A program made the position numbers and the translations under genes. Of a stretch of 64,000 nt of DNA, positions 47,591 through 58,839 are shown one piece after another. The stretch's first letter is position 1. The number at the start of each line of letters is the position of its first letter. The DNA comes from Vicugna pacos (lineage: Eukaryota; Chordata; Mammalia; Artiodactyla; Camelidae). The DNA lies in assembly GCF_048564905.1 (NCBI RefSeq), contig NC_133007.1, positions 22,504,001 through 22,568,000 on the forward strand. Direction: 5' to 3'. The notes under the pieces were generated by a model. The model had not been told where the DNA came from. It saw only the letters and a program-made list of their open reading frames with translations, and did not search any database.

Positions 47591-49639
47591 TCAAGAGTGT
47601 CAGAGGACTAGGAATCAGTAATAGAATTGCCTTAGATCTGAGAGTAACCTAGGCTAGGAGACAGCAGAGATGTTGGAGAAAACTGAGGATTAACTTAAGT
47701 TTTATAAATGACTTCTAAAGTCAAGGATTGTGCAAGATACCAGGGTCAGTTTATAACTCAGGGAAAGGCTTAAACAAGAGGTTACTGGATTTGAAACATG
47801 AAGTAGAACAGGATTTGGGGGCTACTCAGGAAAGTCTTATTCTGACTTCCATTGAAATGCTCTGGACGTTTAAGGATGTTTAACTGAATAGAAACAGGCA
47901 CATTAGTTGATATGACTGCTTGATTCTGACCCTGGTGTGTGCATTAAATCAAAAGTGCACAATTCTAGCCTGATGTAATACCCTTAATACCATAAGGTTT
48001 AAATATAAAAATAAAAGTACGCTAAAGCCTTTATACCATTCCATAACTTCCATGTAGGAAAGAGAAGAATAAGCATTGATCAAATGGAAAAATTAAAACA
48101 TTTGCTAGACTCTAAGAAGAATCTTGAGGATATTCAGGGGAAAGGGACTTGCATTAGTCAAGAGGAGTAGGCTTTGGGCAAAGATAGGGAACTCCAGATG
48201 CCAGGAACGTGACATACCCGTTGGAAAGTCTCCCAGAGGGAATCTAACTACTAATACTCAGGCTATGATTTACTGAGAAAATCTATCCCCCTAAAATGGA
48301 ATTTATTAACAAATGAATATCCCTGGGAAATACTTCTACTTGTATACATGTCCTCTCTGGGAAGCACTACAGAGACTAATCTCCCATCTTCTAAAATCAA
48401 GGATAGGGATACAGAAGCCATCTGAGATGAGAAGATGGTTTCAGGAATCACAAAGCACCAATCACTAAGAAAAGGAAAGAAGTCCCATTATTAATAAGCT
48501 CCCTTGACACCTGTCTAGAATCTCACTCTACTGGTTCCCCTGAGATACTCAGGAAGTTTTGAGGAAAAGAGACCCAGGAGAGCAGAACTAGTCAACTTGG
48601 CTTTTCCTTGGAGATTCCTCTCTTGATGTCTGAATTTATAGATACTCCTTCTCCTCCTTCTACAGACAGAGCTTTCAGGGCCAATGTGCATGTCATGAGC
48701 CACTCTTTCTCTAGGTTACAGTCCTATCTAGAGAGAGAGTAAGTGATTGTAAGATCACATATCCTTGAAACACCAAGAGTCTGTTTGGTTTTTGTAGATG
48801 CTTTCAGATTAGATTTTCAAGATGTTGGAGATAACCATATGTCCTTCTTAGCTTAAGCAGGCTCTAGTCCCACTCGCTTCTGCATCCATTTTGGGACAGG
48901 ATCTGAAGTTCTGGAATGGGAAACTGCAAAGATATGCCAACTGAGCTCATGTCCTGAAAGTACAGCCTGGCGGATTCTTTTCCATCTTAAGATGATCCAG
49001 TGTTTCTTTCTCTGGCGTCTTCAGGTAGCTATAATAATCACAGATTTTTAAAGAAGTCACTGTATCCATTCCTGGCATCTTGGAATTTATGTTTCAAGGT
49101 CTCTGGAGAAGGGGCCATAGAGTTTTGTTTGTTTCTTTTTCTGTAAGAGTAATTCACATGTAAGTATCAATTTTCAGGAGATTGGCCTAAACTGCATATT
49201 TTAAATTCTTTATTTTTCCCCAACAAGTTTACTCAGGATTAAATAACATATATACAATTTGTGATTAAGTATCAATAAATTCTGTAATAGTTTTTCCCTA
49301 TAAATGCAATTCTTTTTGCATCTTCAAATTTTTCCTTTTATTTTGAATATAATATTCATTACTAAAACATTAACTATACTATCTTTTCATTATTCTGTTT
49401 CAGTGTTCTTATTTTCCCAAGAGGATAATCTACAGATACATTTCTGTCTCTCTCATCTTTCATTGTCTCACGCTATGTTTTCTTCACTGTTTTTGTTGAC
49501 TTTCAAAAAACTCTTGTATGGCTTCTTCCTATTAGAGTCATAGCAAGAATAATTTTAAGTGGTTTGCCCAGGACCACGTGTTGACATTGACAGATTCCAG
49601 ATAAGATTCCAGATTTTCCAAGCCCCAGCCAATTCCCAT
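47591..49639. other. Intergenic stretch, nothing recognised
   Basis: No domain, tRNA or named repeat seen. Confidence 0.4.
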
Positions 49640-51230
49640 GTTTCTTATGAGAATCTTTTTAAAAATCAACTTTGAGGTTTAATACATTACACAGTATTGT
49701 ACTATGTGATATTAAACAATTGATAAATATGCACTGCAAATAATATAGCAAAATGCACCAATTTAAGTATACATTTTGGTGAATTTTTGGCAAATTTATA
49801 TACCTGTATAATGGTCATCATAATCAAGAACATTTCCTTCATCCCAGGAAGTTCCCTCATATTCTTTTGTAGTCAATTACCTAACAATTCTGGCAACCAC
49901 TGCTTGTGGGTTTTTTGCAGTATAGACTCAAGTTGTGTTTTCTAGAGTGTCATATAATAGAATCACACGAATGTACTCTTTTGTACCTACCGTCTTTGAT
50001 TCAGTATGATGTTTTTAAGAATCAGTCATGTTATTTGTATTAGTAATTTGCACCTTTTATTGTTGAGCAGTATTTCGTTGTATGGATCCATCATGAGCAT
50101 TCAAGTTGTTTCCAGTTTTTGGCTTTTAGGAATAAAGCTGCTAGGAACATTCATGTACATTCCCTGTGTGGACACATTTTAATTTCTCTTGTGTAAATAT
50201 GTGGGAAAAATATTGAGTCATGGGGTTAAGTATATGTTTACCTTTCTTAAAATCTCCCAAAATGCTTTACAAATTGGTTATATCATTTTACATTACCACC
50301 ATCAGTGTTAAAGAGTTCCAGTTCCTTCACTTCCCTGCTCGTATTAGGTGCTGTCAAATTTTTAATTTTAGCTGTTTGAGTGTGTGTTGTGGTATCTCAT
50401 GGTGCTATTTTATATTTATCTGATAACTAATGATACAGTGATGTTGATCATCCTTTCATGTATGTATTGACCATTTGTATATCCCCTTTTATAAAATTTC
50501 TGTTCAAATATTTTTCCAGTTTAAAAAAATGTGCCTTAGTATTGTGCTGTAAAAGTTCCTTATATATTCTGAATACAAGTTTAGATATATGTACTGTGAG
50601 TATTTTCTCCCAATCTGTGGCTTTTCATTTTTCTAACAGTATCTTTTGAAGAATAGAAGCTTTAATTTTGGTGAAGTTCAGTTTGTGATTTTTGTGCTTT
50701 TACCATTCATGCTTTTTGTTTTGTATCTAGGAACTTTGCTCATTCCAAGGACATGAAGATTTTATCACATCTTTTTGTCTAGAATTTTTAGTTTTAGCTT
50801 TTATATTTGTCTTTGATTCATTTTGAGTTATTATTTGTGTCTGGCATGAGGTAAGGTTTGAGGTTTATTTTTTTCTGTATACATAATCCAGTTGTTCCAG
50901 CAACATTTGTTGAAAATACTGTTATTGCGATACTGCAGAACTTTATAAAAATATCAGTTGATCATATATGTGTGGATCATTTTTAGACTCTGTATTTTGT
51001 TGCATTGAACTTTATGTCTCTCCTTACACCAGTACCAGGCAACCTTGATTACTGTAGTCTTCAAATGCAGTCATGTAAGTTCTTTAACTTTGTTTTTTCA
51101 AAATTGCTTTGACATTCTTGGGACTTTGCATTTCCATATAAATTTTTGGGAATATATTTTATTATCTTGACTAGATGATTTGGTACCCTAGTTTTATTTG
51201 AATCATCATGAATCCTGAAATTGGGACAGA
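49640..51230 (-). mobile_element. Old L1 3' region, antisense
   Basis: Reversed L1 tail: AAAATGCACCAATTTAAGTA, CTGGCAACCACTGCTTGTGG, GGAATAAAGCTGCTAGGAAC, AATTTTGGTGAAGTTCAG and TTCTTGGGACTTTGCATTTCC in the expected order. Confidence 0.7.
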
Positions 51231-51319
51231 CATGAGGCGTTATTTAAGGAAAAAGTCCCTCTGAATGTGATGTTCAAGTAGATGTGACTCCAAAAAGCTG
51301 TCCTTGATTGACTGGAATA

Positions 51320-51870
51320 ATGGTTAGGTCATTGAGAAAGACAGAAAAGTTGAGATAGAGAGCCTTTTCCAAATGCAAGAAGGTAGATGGTGAGTTTGCT
51401 TTTGAAAATACAAAATTTATTAGGTTGACAAGACCCACAAGTAGAAAAGTCCAGAGGAAGATTATGTCATAGACTTGGGAGAAAGACTGATGATAGAAAT
51501 GGAGATTTGAAAGCAGTTAATGTAAAAATTATAACTGAAAAAGATGAGAAAGCGGAGTGTGAAGAGAAAAAAATAAAAAAGCAAGGGCCAAGGATTGACC
51601 AGAGGACAATATTTACAATTATGTTATAGGTGAAATGAGAAGATTCATGAGAGAAAACTCAATGAGTGCTGACAAGAGAGAAAAATAGTGTGGTGTCATG
51701 GAAACCAAGGTCAGAATATTTCAGGCGGCAGGGTTTTCAGAAGTGTAAAATGAATCAGAGAAGGACAAAAGAAAGAGAAAAGCTCAGTCTGACAGTTTTA
51801 GTGCTGGAGACTTTTCTGGTGACATTTGAGAGAAGAGTTTTGTGGAAGTGACCATAATGAAGCCAATTTT
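51320..51870 (+). repeat. Unclassified old repeat, copy 2
   Basis: Same element and orientation as 22640-23420; see there. Its GAAGCC landmark (51859) lies 1095 bases before the OR10J5 start, against 1103 in the other block. Confidence 0.6.
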
Positions 51871-52919
51871 CAGGGAATTATGAGGGATGGGAGAGGAAGT
51901 CCATTTCAGTAATTCTGAACATGAAAAGAGAACAATGGAATGGTCCCTGTGGAGAACCGCAGAATCAGATGTATGCTCTCCACACAGGTTGTGTATCCTT
52001 TCTTGCTCTTTGACAGAAGGGTCCAGTATATTCTGTTTCTTACAATTATATCAAATTCTGTGTTCACCAGATTGTAAAAAAAAATTGGTAAGCTAGTACA
52101 GCTCCAAGTAGCTGGCAGACTCTTTTCTCCTCTTTTCTCAACTCTGGTGCTTACCTTCCTTGTCCGGACCAACCTTTCCTATTACAGTGGAAACTAAACA
52201 ATGTTCTCTCAATTACTGTTCTCTCTTCCTGACTTCACTTCTTAAAAGGACTACTGGAGTCAGCTAAAAAGATTACTCTGGTGGGACATGAGTGAACAAT
52301 TTCAGTGGAGTGATCACAGCAGAAGTTTTTCTGTAGTTGTTCTTTGAGGGTATGATGATGTGTTTGGACCATATTATCTCTTTGAAATGAGGTGTCTAGA
52401 TTCAGAGTTCAATGGAAACACTGTGTAAGCATTCTTGGTGACCCTGTCTTCAAATCCAGTGACCACTTCTCAGTGTGCTTCTTTGACTACTTCCTTCTGC
52501 TGTATCATTGCCCCTTTAAGCTCTCATATTTATCTTTTTCTTGACATGCACCTTATTAGTAAGCCCCTTGTTAATAGAGTTTAAGTAATAGATGTCATTA
52601 CAGATTGGATCACAGGGCGACTTTTTCCTGCAGGGCGACTCTCTTCCCCTTCCTGACGTCAGTATGATGTGTATGAGGTGAGCAGTTGCTCAGAAGTCTT
52701 CTTCTTGCAGAGGACATGAGTTTGCTCCATAGTGAGAATGTTCATATGTGGGAGTCCCAAAGAGGCAGAACTAGTTTTCTCTCAATGTGCAAGGGCCATT
52801 TGCATGAGCTTGCTGGTCTAAAGGGGGAAGTTGGGCTCACTCTCTCAGTTCAGTGATAGCTGTATCATTGTCCCTTGTTGTACACTCCAATTGCTATTGG
52901 GAAGTTTTCCTTTAATGAC
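51871..52919. other. 5' flank of OR10J5, collinear with 23420-24415
   Basis: Matches in order: TGTTCACCAGATT (52061) with TGTTCACCTGAGATT (23557), AAGTAGCTGGCAGACTC with AAGTAGCTGTTTCAGACTC, and others. No coding exon seen; an upstream non-coding OR exon may lie here or beyond. Confidence 0.6.
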
Positions 52920-52937
52920 TCCCTTTATTGTTTTCAG
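52920..52937 (+). promoter_or_regulatory. Probable splice acceptor of the OR10J5 coding exon
   Basis: A pyrimidine-rich stretch ends in TTTTCAG, with AG at 52936-52937, 16 bases before the ATG. OR genes usually have upstream non-coding exons spliced to one coding exon, so this supports the chosen start. The upstream exon itself was not identified. Confidence 0.55.
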
Positions 52938-52953
52938 ACACTGATATAGCAGA

Positions 52954-53925
52954 ATGCAAAGAAAGAACTTCACAGAAGTGGTGGAATTCATCTTCCTGGG
53001 ATTCTCTATCTTTGGAAAGCACCAGATAACCCTCTTTGTGGTTCTCCTCACCATCTACATTTTCACTTTGATTGGGAACATCATCATTGTGACTATCATC
53101 TGCATTGACCGTCATCTCCACACACCCATGTACTTCTTCCTAAGCATGCTAGCTAGTTCAGAGACAGTGTACACACTGGTCATTGTCCCACGAATGCTTT
53201 CCAGTCTCATTTTTCATAGCCAGCCTATCTCCTTGTCAGACTGTGCGACCCAGATGTTCTTTTTCATTACCTTGGCCACTAATAACTGCTTCTTGCTGAC
53301 AGCGATGGGCTGTGACCGCTATGTGGCCATCTGCAAGCCCCTGAGATACACAGTCATCATGAACAGAGGAATGTGTGCCAGGTTAGTGTGTGGGTCCTTT
53401 GGCACTGGGCTGGTTATGGCAGTTCTCCATGTAACGGCCATGTTCAGTTTGCCCTTCTGTGGCACAGTGGTGGACCACTTCTTCTGTGACATTTACCCAG
53501 TCATGAAACTTTCTTGCATTGATACCACTGTCAATGAGATCATCAATTATGGTGTAAGTTCATTTGTGATTTTTGTACCTGTGGGCCTGATCTTCTTCTC
53601 CTATGTCCTCATTATGTCCTCCATCCTTAAGATACCCTCAGCCAAGGGCCGGAAGAAGGCCTTTGGCACCTGTGCTTCCCATCTCACTGTGGTCATCGTC
53701 CACTATGGCTGTGCCTCCATCGCCTACCTCAAGCCCAAATCAGAAAACTCAGTAGAGAAAGATCTTCTTATCTCTGTGACCTACACCATCATCACTCCCA
53801 TGCTGAACCCTGTCATTTACAGTCTGAGGAACAAGGAAGTCAAGGATGCCCTACGCAGAGCGGTGGGCAGAAACATTTTTAAACAGATGGGATCACTTTG
53901 TCAGGAGACCTTTAGCCCAGTGTAA
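52954..53925 (+). CDS. OR10J5: Olfactory receptor, OR10J5-like (intact, 323 aa)
   Basis: Seven-transmembrane odorant receptor of the OR10J subfamily, expected in olfactory cilia signalling through Golf; the mouse counterpart MOR23/Olfr16 is known as a lyral receptor. Visible marks: N-glycosylation site NFT at residues 5-7, GN in TM1 (41-42), LHTPMYFFLS (55-64), the TM3 end MGCDRYVAICKPL (118-130), an extracellular loop 2 rich in Cys (169, 178, 188), KAFGTCASHL (235-244) at TM6, and PMLNPVIYSLRNKEV (282-296) at TM7. The frame is unbroken. The ATG sits 16 bases after a good splice acceptor (AG at 52936-52937), as expected for ORs with non-coding 5' exons. Family members I know (human, mouse) end near residue 309. 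Here residue 310 is Lys (AAA at 53881-53883) where they stop, giving a 14-residue tail to a TAA at 53923. Residue 120 is Cys where Tyr is usual in the MxYDRY motif. Very likely a true ortholog; function is inferred. Confidence 0.95.
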   Translation: MQRKNFTEVVEFIFLGFSIFGKHQITLFVVLLTIYIFTLIGNIIIVTIICIDRHLHTPMYFFLSMLASSETVYTLVIVPRMLSSLIFHSQPISLSDCATQMFFFITLATNNCFLLTAMGCDRYVAICKPLRYTVIMNRGMCARLVCGSFGTGLVMAVLHVTAMFSLPFCGTVVDHFFCDIYPVMKLSCIDTTVNEIINYGVSSFVIFVPVGLIFFSYVLIMSSILKIPSAKGRKKAFGTCASHLTVVIVHYGCASIAYLKPKSENSVEKDLLISVTYTIITPMLNPVIYSLRNKEVKDALRRAVGRNIFKQMGSLCQETFSPV

Positions 53926-54769
53926 TGTGCCTACCTACAAGCACCATACAGTACACAAGTTCATCAAATACAGTGTTTGTCAAGGATAGAGTCAAAGAGT
54001 AGAAATGCTTTTCTTTTTCTTAATTTAGGGACAAGGCAGAAAGCAAGGTTTCTGCTCTGGTGAATTTTCTTACCAGATACAAGAATCAGTACAAGCTAGA
54101 TTAAGACTACTTGTTTCTGTGTCTGAGGATTTGTGATTTGAAACCTCTTTTGGCCCACGTTTTATGAGGCTGCTCTGAGATGGTCAAATCCTTGACCTGG
54201 TCTGATAAGGAGATGTAGAGAAGAGGCAGTTGGAACAGATGTGGAAAGGGAGCTCAGGAAGTTAAGCAGCAGACAGGCTGAGTTTGGCTTTCATTCTCAG
54301 GAGTTAAATCATGTGCTCTGTAATAGTCATCTCAAGAAGAGTTTTCTTAATTCTTGCTGATGGGAAAATGAACAGCTTTGGCAAAAAAGGGTCACTTATT
54401 TCATTATCCAGCCATGTTAGCTCCTTAGCTAATATTTATTTCTATGCGTATCCCTTTCTTCTTTGCAATCAAGGCAGACATCTCTGTTGTTCCCCAGAGG
54501 CCAAGCTGGGGGAAAATGTATTGGTGGCTGTTCTCTGTAACTGCACTTTTATACAAATGCACTTTTTATAAAAAATCTTGTTTGGAAGAGGTGTCTCAAC
54601 CTGAGGTTCATAGTGTCTTAAGGAGTGCTTGGATGAGCTTCAAAAGGATTTTGAACTTTATGCAATTATTTACTAAATTTTGCGCACAAGTGTGAATGTA
54701 GGTATTAAGACTTGTGAGATTCAGTGCTTAGGAAATAATAGTTTGACTGCTTTGTGTAAAACATCTACC
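53926..54769. other. 3' flank of OR10J5
   Basis: Holds a hAT-type relic at 54590-54700 (TCAACCTGAGGTTCATAGTG, TTGAACTTTATGCAATTAT). Otherwise unassigned. Confidence 0.4.
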
Positions 54770-57700
54770 AGTCGCGGTGCCTTCAGGAGACAGAAATCAC
54801 ACAGCTGAAAATTTAATGTAAAGGATTAATTGTAACAGGGAGTTACTGTTGGCTCAGTGACATGTGAGTCCACAAATAGCCAGGTGGCTTTCTCATCTTC
54901 TAATTAAATTATTTTTTTTTTGCTGCATTCCCTGGTTAGAAATATTTTGCCCATGGGGATTAAGACCGTGGAGCTCAGGGATGCTGGGAGAGGAAGAAAA
55001 ATTCTGCAAGTGAGTTATTAGGTGAAATGGGAGTAAAAGAAACTGCTACCGCTTCCACCCCTTATCTCCCGGACCCATGAATTCTGGCTATAGAACTGTC
55101 TGGTTCAAAACATACACTGTTTAATTTTAAACACAACTCTGTCATTTTGAGATCTCTCTCAGCTGGTGGAGTAACTGAGTCAAATAGTGAGCCATTCATC
55201 TTTCCAATGCATCAGCTATTTCTGGATGATGTAATACATGGTAACACTAGTTAATTCCATAGACGTTAAGTCCATTGCTGTACTTCCTTCATTGTGAAAT
55301 GAGTTCCTTGACTAGATGCAGTGCTGTGGAGGATGCCATATTGGCGGTTAAGGTATTCTGAGTGTCCACAGATGGTAGTACTGGCAGAAAGAAGCATTAT
55401 GGGTAGGGATAGCAAATCCATTTTCAGAATATGTCTATTCCAGCAAAGACAGATTTCTGCCCTTTCCGTGATGAAAGAGGTTCAATATAATCAACCTGCC
55501 ACCAGGCTGGTTCTTAACAAAGAGTGATGCTATATTTAAGAGTTATTATTTGTTGCTGCTTTTGGCAGATTAGATGCTCAACAATGATGTTATCCAGGTC
55601 AGCTTTGGTAAGGGGAAATCCATGCTGTTGAGCCACAGGTGTAGTCTCCATCTCTACTAACATGACCATTTTGTTCATGGGAACCTGGGTAGATAGCTGG
55701 GGAAAGAGGCTGTCGTCTACAGCACATGCCGTTTTACCCCTTAGGCCTTCACTTTGAGACCCCACAGTGAGATTCTTTTTACAGTCCCAAGATATTAGCA
55801 TGAATTTGGGGCCAATGTCAAGTAATACTTAAAAAGTCTGGGTATTGTCTATTCCTCAGTGAAGTCGCTCTGGTATACGGGTACAGATCTCTTTAGGAGA
55901 AGGTTTGGTGGAAGATTTATAGTGTATATTTGTATTAATGATGCAGGGCACTTCTTCCAGGAGACTTGGCCCCCCTTTCAATCAAGGGGCTCTTGGTCTG
56001 AATTGACCTAGGTTTGGAAACTGCTGATAGACACTGATGCTTCACTTTGTTGACTCGAGTTGGGTGATAGATGTAGTGTTAGCTCAGGTCTGACACACAG
56101 TGGGTCAGTTGGTTCAGGGACCCGTCTGGTGGTTATTTCCTCAGTTCTCTAATGTAAAATTAGAATAGACATGCTCAGCAATGGGTAGAATCCCCCAAAG
56201 TGACTCTCTGACATTCAGACCATTATGGAAGGAAGTATTAAATGGAAGTCCGTAGAACTTCCTCTCCCTACCAAGGTAGTAAATGAGAAGCAATATCCCA
56301 TTACTGTGGGAAGCGTGCTGGTGAATGGCAGCATACGAGACTTGAGAGAAGCAGGGGTGATAATACGCATCACATCCCTGTTCAATTTCTCCTGTTTGGC
56401 CTGTGAAGAAGTCAGATGTACATTAGGGAATGACCATGGGCTGTTGTAAACTTAATCAGCTTATGACACCAATGGCCATCGCCACCCCAGGTGTAGTTCT
56501 TCTGGAGGAAGTCAGCATAGTACATGGCATTTGGGAAGTAGCTATTGACCTGGCTATCTTGTCTCCTTACAAATTTTAAGGACAACCAGAAGCAGTTGCT
56601 TTTACCTGGCAGGGCCAGTAGTGTATTTCCAGTCTTGCTTTAGAGCTGTGGCAGTTCTACTGTTCCCTATCATAATATAGACCACAGAAATCTTGTCTTG
56701 ACGTTTCATAAAACATCACACTCACTAACTACATTGATGATTTTGTGCAAATTGGATCTGTTGAACAGAAAGTAGTACTTTAGATGCCTTTGTAAGAATG
56801 AGAGGGTAAGTTCTAATTCTGTATCAGTTAAGGTCTAATTAGAAGACAGATGCCACACAGTAATTTGAATAGGGAGTTTAATATAAAGAGTTATTAACTA
56901 CAAGAAGGAACTGGAGCAATGAGATACTGGATAGCAATTAGGTAAGATAATTCTAACGAATATACAAATAGCAGATATAGGGAACAGCCACTATCCCTAG
57001 GGCTAAGATAGCGTATTGGGGGAAAACAAATTTTCCCTGGAATTTTTAGTGATCCTATAGTTTCCTGAGCCATGGAAATGTGTACACTATCAGAGTAGAA
57101 GGTTTGCTTTCCTTTCCCCTGGGAACACTTTACTTTTACATACAATGAGGTTTAGATCTGAAGCCATTTGTTTGTCTAATGGTAGAGCTAATTGCTTGCA
57201 TACAATAAAGCTTCTCTTATCTCCCTAAGAGCCAAATGGCTACATTTTTGGTAAGACACGTAAGTTAGAGCATTATGTCTCTGCTTGTTTACATTTCAGA
57301 AGGGGCGGAGCCTGGAGCCATGAAATTTCTAGGTTGTAAAAGCCACAGTCTATTTATCTTCTTCCTGGAGAGATTTATTTACATAACAAAGGATTAGAGT
57401 AAGGATCCTTTGCATCCTGTCTCCAAAGATGAGAGGGAGAAAAATAATCTCTTTCCCCTGTATAAATGAAGGACATTTATTTCTCCATTTCTTGCATACA
57501 GAGTAATCCTGCCACTTGTGTAGGATATATTTTCCATCTGGCTCTTATCACATCACTCCACAGGGCTGCCAATGTAGAGAGACTAATGATCCAGTGCTGT
57601 TCTGACAGTTGATTGTGTGGTGAGCATAATAAGAAGTCTTCTCTGATTCAGAAACCTCACTTGTGCATTCAGGAAATTTAATAAAGATAAATGTTAAAAA

Positions 57701-58250
57701 ACCTGACAAGCACCCAAGGAAGAGACACCCTTTCCTGTACAAGAGGTAAGATCCAGACTTTATTGGAGAGGGCACAGCATTGACCCACTATGTGACAGAG
57801 ACATTGCATTTGCCATGCTGGGAGAACTTGGTGGAAATCTACACTTTAGAATTTGCCAGAAATCTGCCCTCTGGTGGGCTGGGGAAAGCTATTCTGAGGA
57901 TGGTGTCTTGCTGGAGACAATGCTATTCAAAGAAGGATCCTGAGGAAAAGTGCTTATTTCTGGGTGCTGTTGGTTGCCATGCACTGCAGAGCTAGATGCT
58001 GGAGAAGCTGCCCGTGTTGGAGGAACTTGGTGATGGTACAGCCAATTCGTGCTGAAGAAAACCACCAAGTAGAGCACAATGGAACTAGGAAGAGCAGTCC
58101 CTTCTTCCTGCAGTGTGTCTACAGTGCCCTGTACTGACAAAGCTTAACGTTGTGCCAGCTGTCAAGGGCCCAGCTCAGTGTCTTCAGAGCAAGCAATGAG
58201 GGGAACTTTGAAGTTGAAGGGCAGTTAATTGTTAAATGGCAAACAAAGAA
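54770..58250. mobile_element. ERVL fossil complex
   Basis: An integrase-like part lies on the minus strand (about 54880-55800), with recognisable zinc-finger and WWQVDYIEP regions. A reverse-transcriptase-like part lies on the plus strand (about 56220-56830), including a YIDDF motif. LTR-like pieces lie at 54770-54850 and 56820-57160, and a piece near 57780-58250 has TGACAAAGCTTAACGTTGTG, typical of MLT2-type LTRs. The parts are heavily broken and in opposite orientations, so this is either an inverted element or two ERVL insertions. Old, probably early eutherian. 57160-57780 is unassigned. Confidence 0.72.
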
Positions 58251-58839
58251 AGGTGTAAAATCCATCTGTACATTACTCCTTCCACTCAGGAGGCAGTAAC
58301 TAGTCCTTTCACCATAAAAAAAAATTATGAAGTGGGAAAAATATGTGAATCAGCTGTTTTCAGATTTTGGACAATAGGCAGTGAAAGACTGTGATTCTTG
58401 AGAGAAATAAAACAGAAGTTAAGCCCCATAATAGCCTTTAGGCAAAAGATCAGGGCATTTTGCAAAACATGGCATAGGAAAGTGGACTCTAAGCTGAAGA
58501 CAGGGTCTTACGGAGTGGAGGAGACAAAAATTGAAATTTATAGAGATGCCAGTGTGGTTGGAAACTGTGGGGCAGAATCTCAGAGAAGAGGAAGCTGCAC
58601 AAAATAAGAGCTCCAGAATTATACATAAGCATCTCTTGGTCTTTAGCAGAATAAACTATGCATATGCGGAGCCAGACATTATAAGGCTGGCAAAGAATAA
58701 TGATAGGGAAATGTGACCCAGACAGAGGTTCTGAAGTTTACACTTGGCTGTGAGACACTGCTGTCGGACCAGCTAGAGGGGAGAAGCTTAACTGAACACC
58801 CTGGGCCCTCACCTGAGGTCCTAGTAAGATCATACCTTA

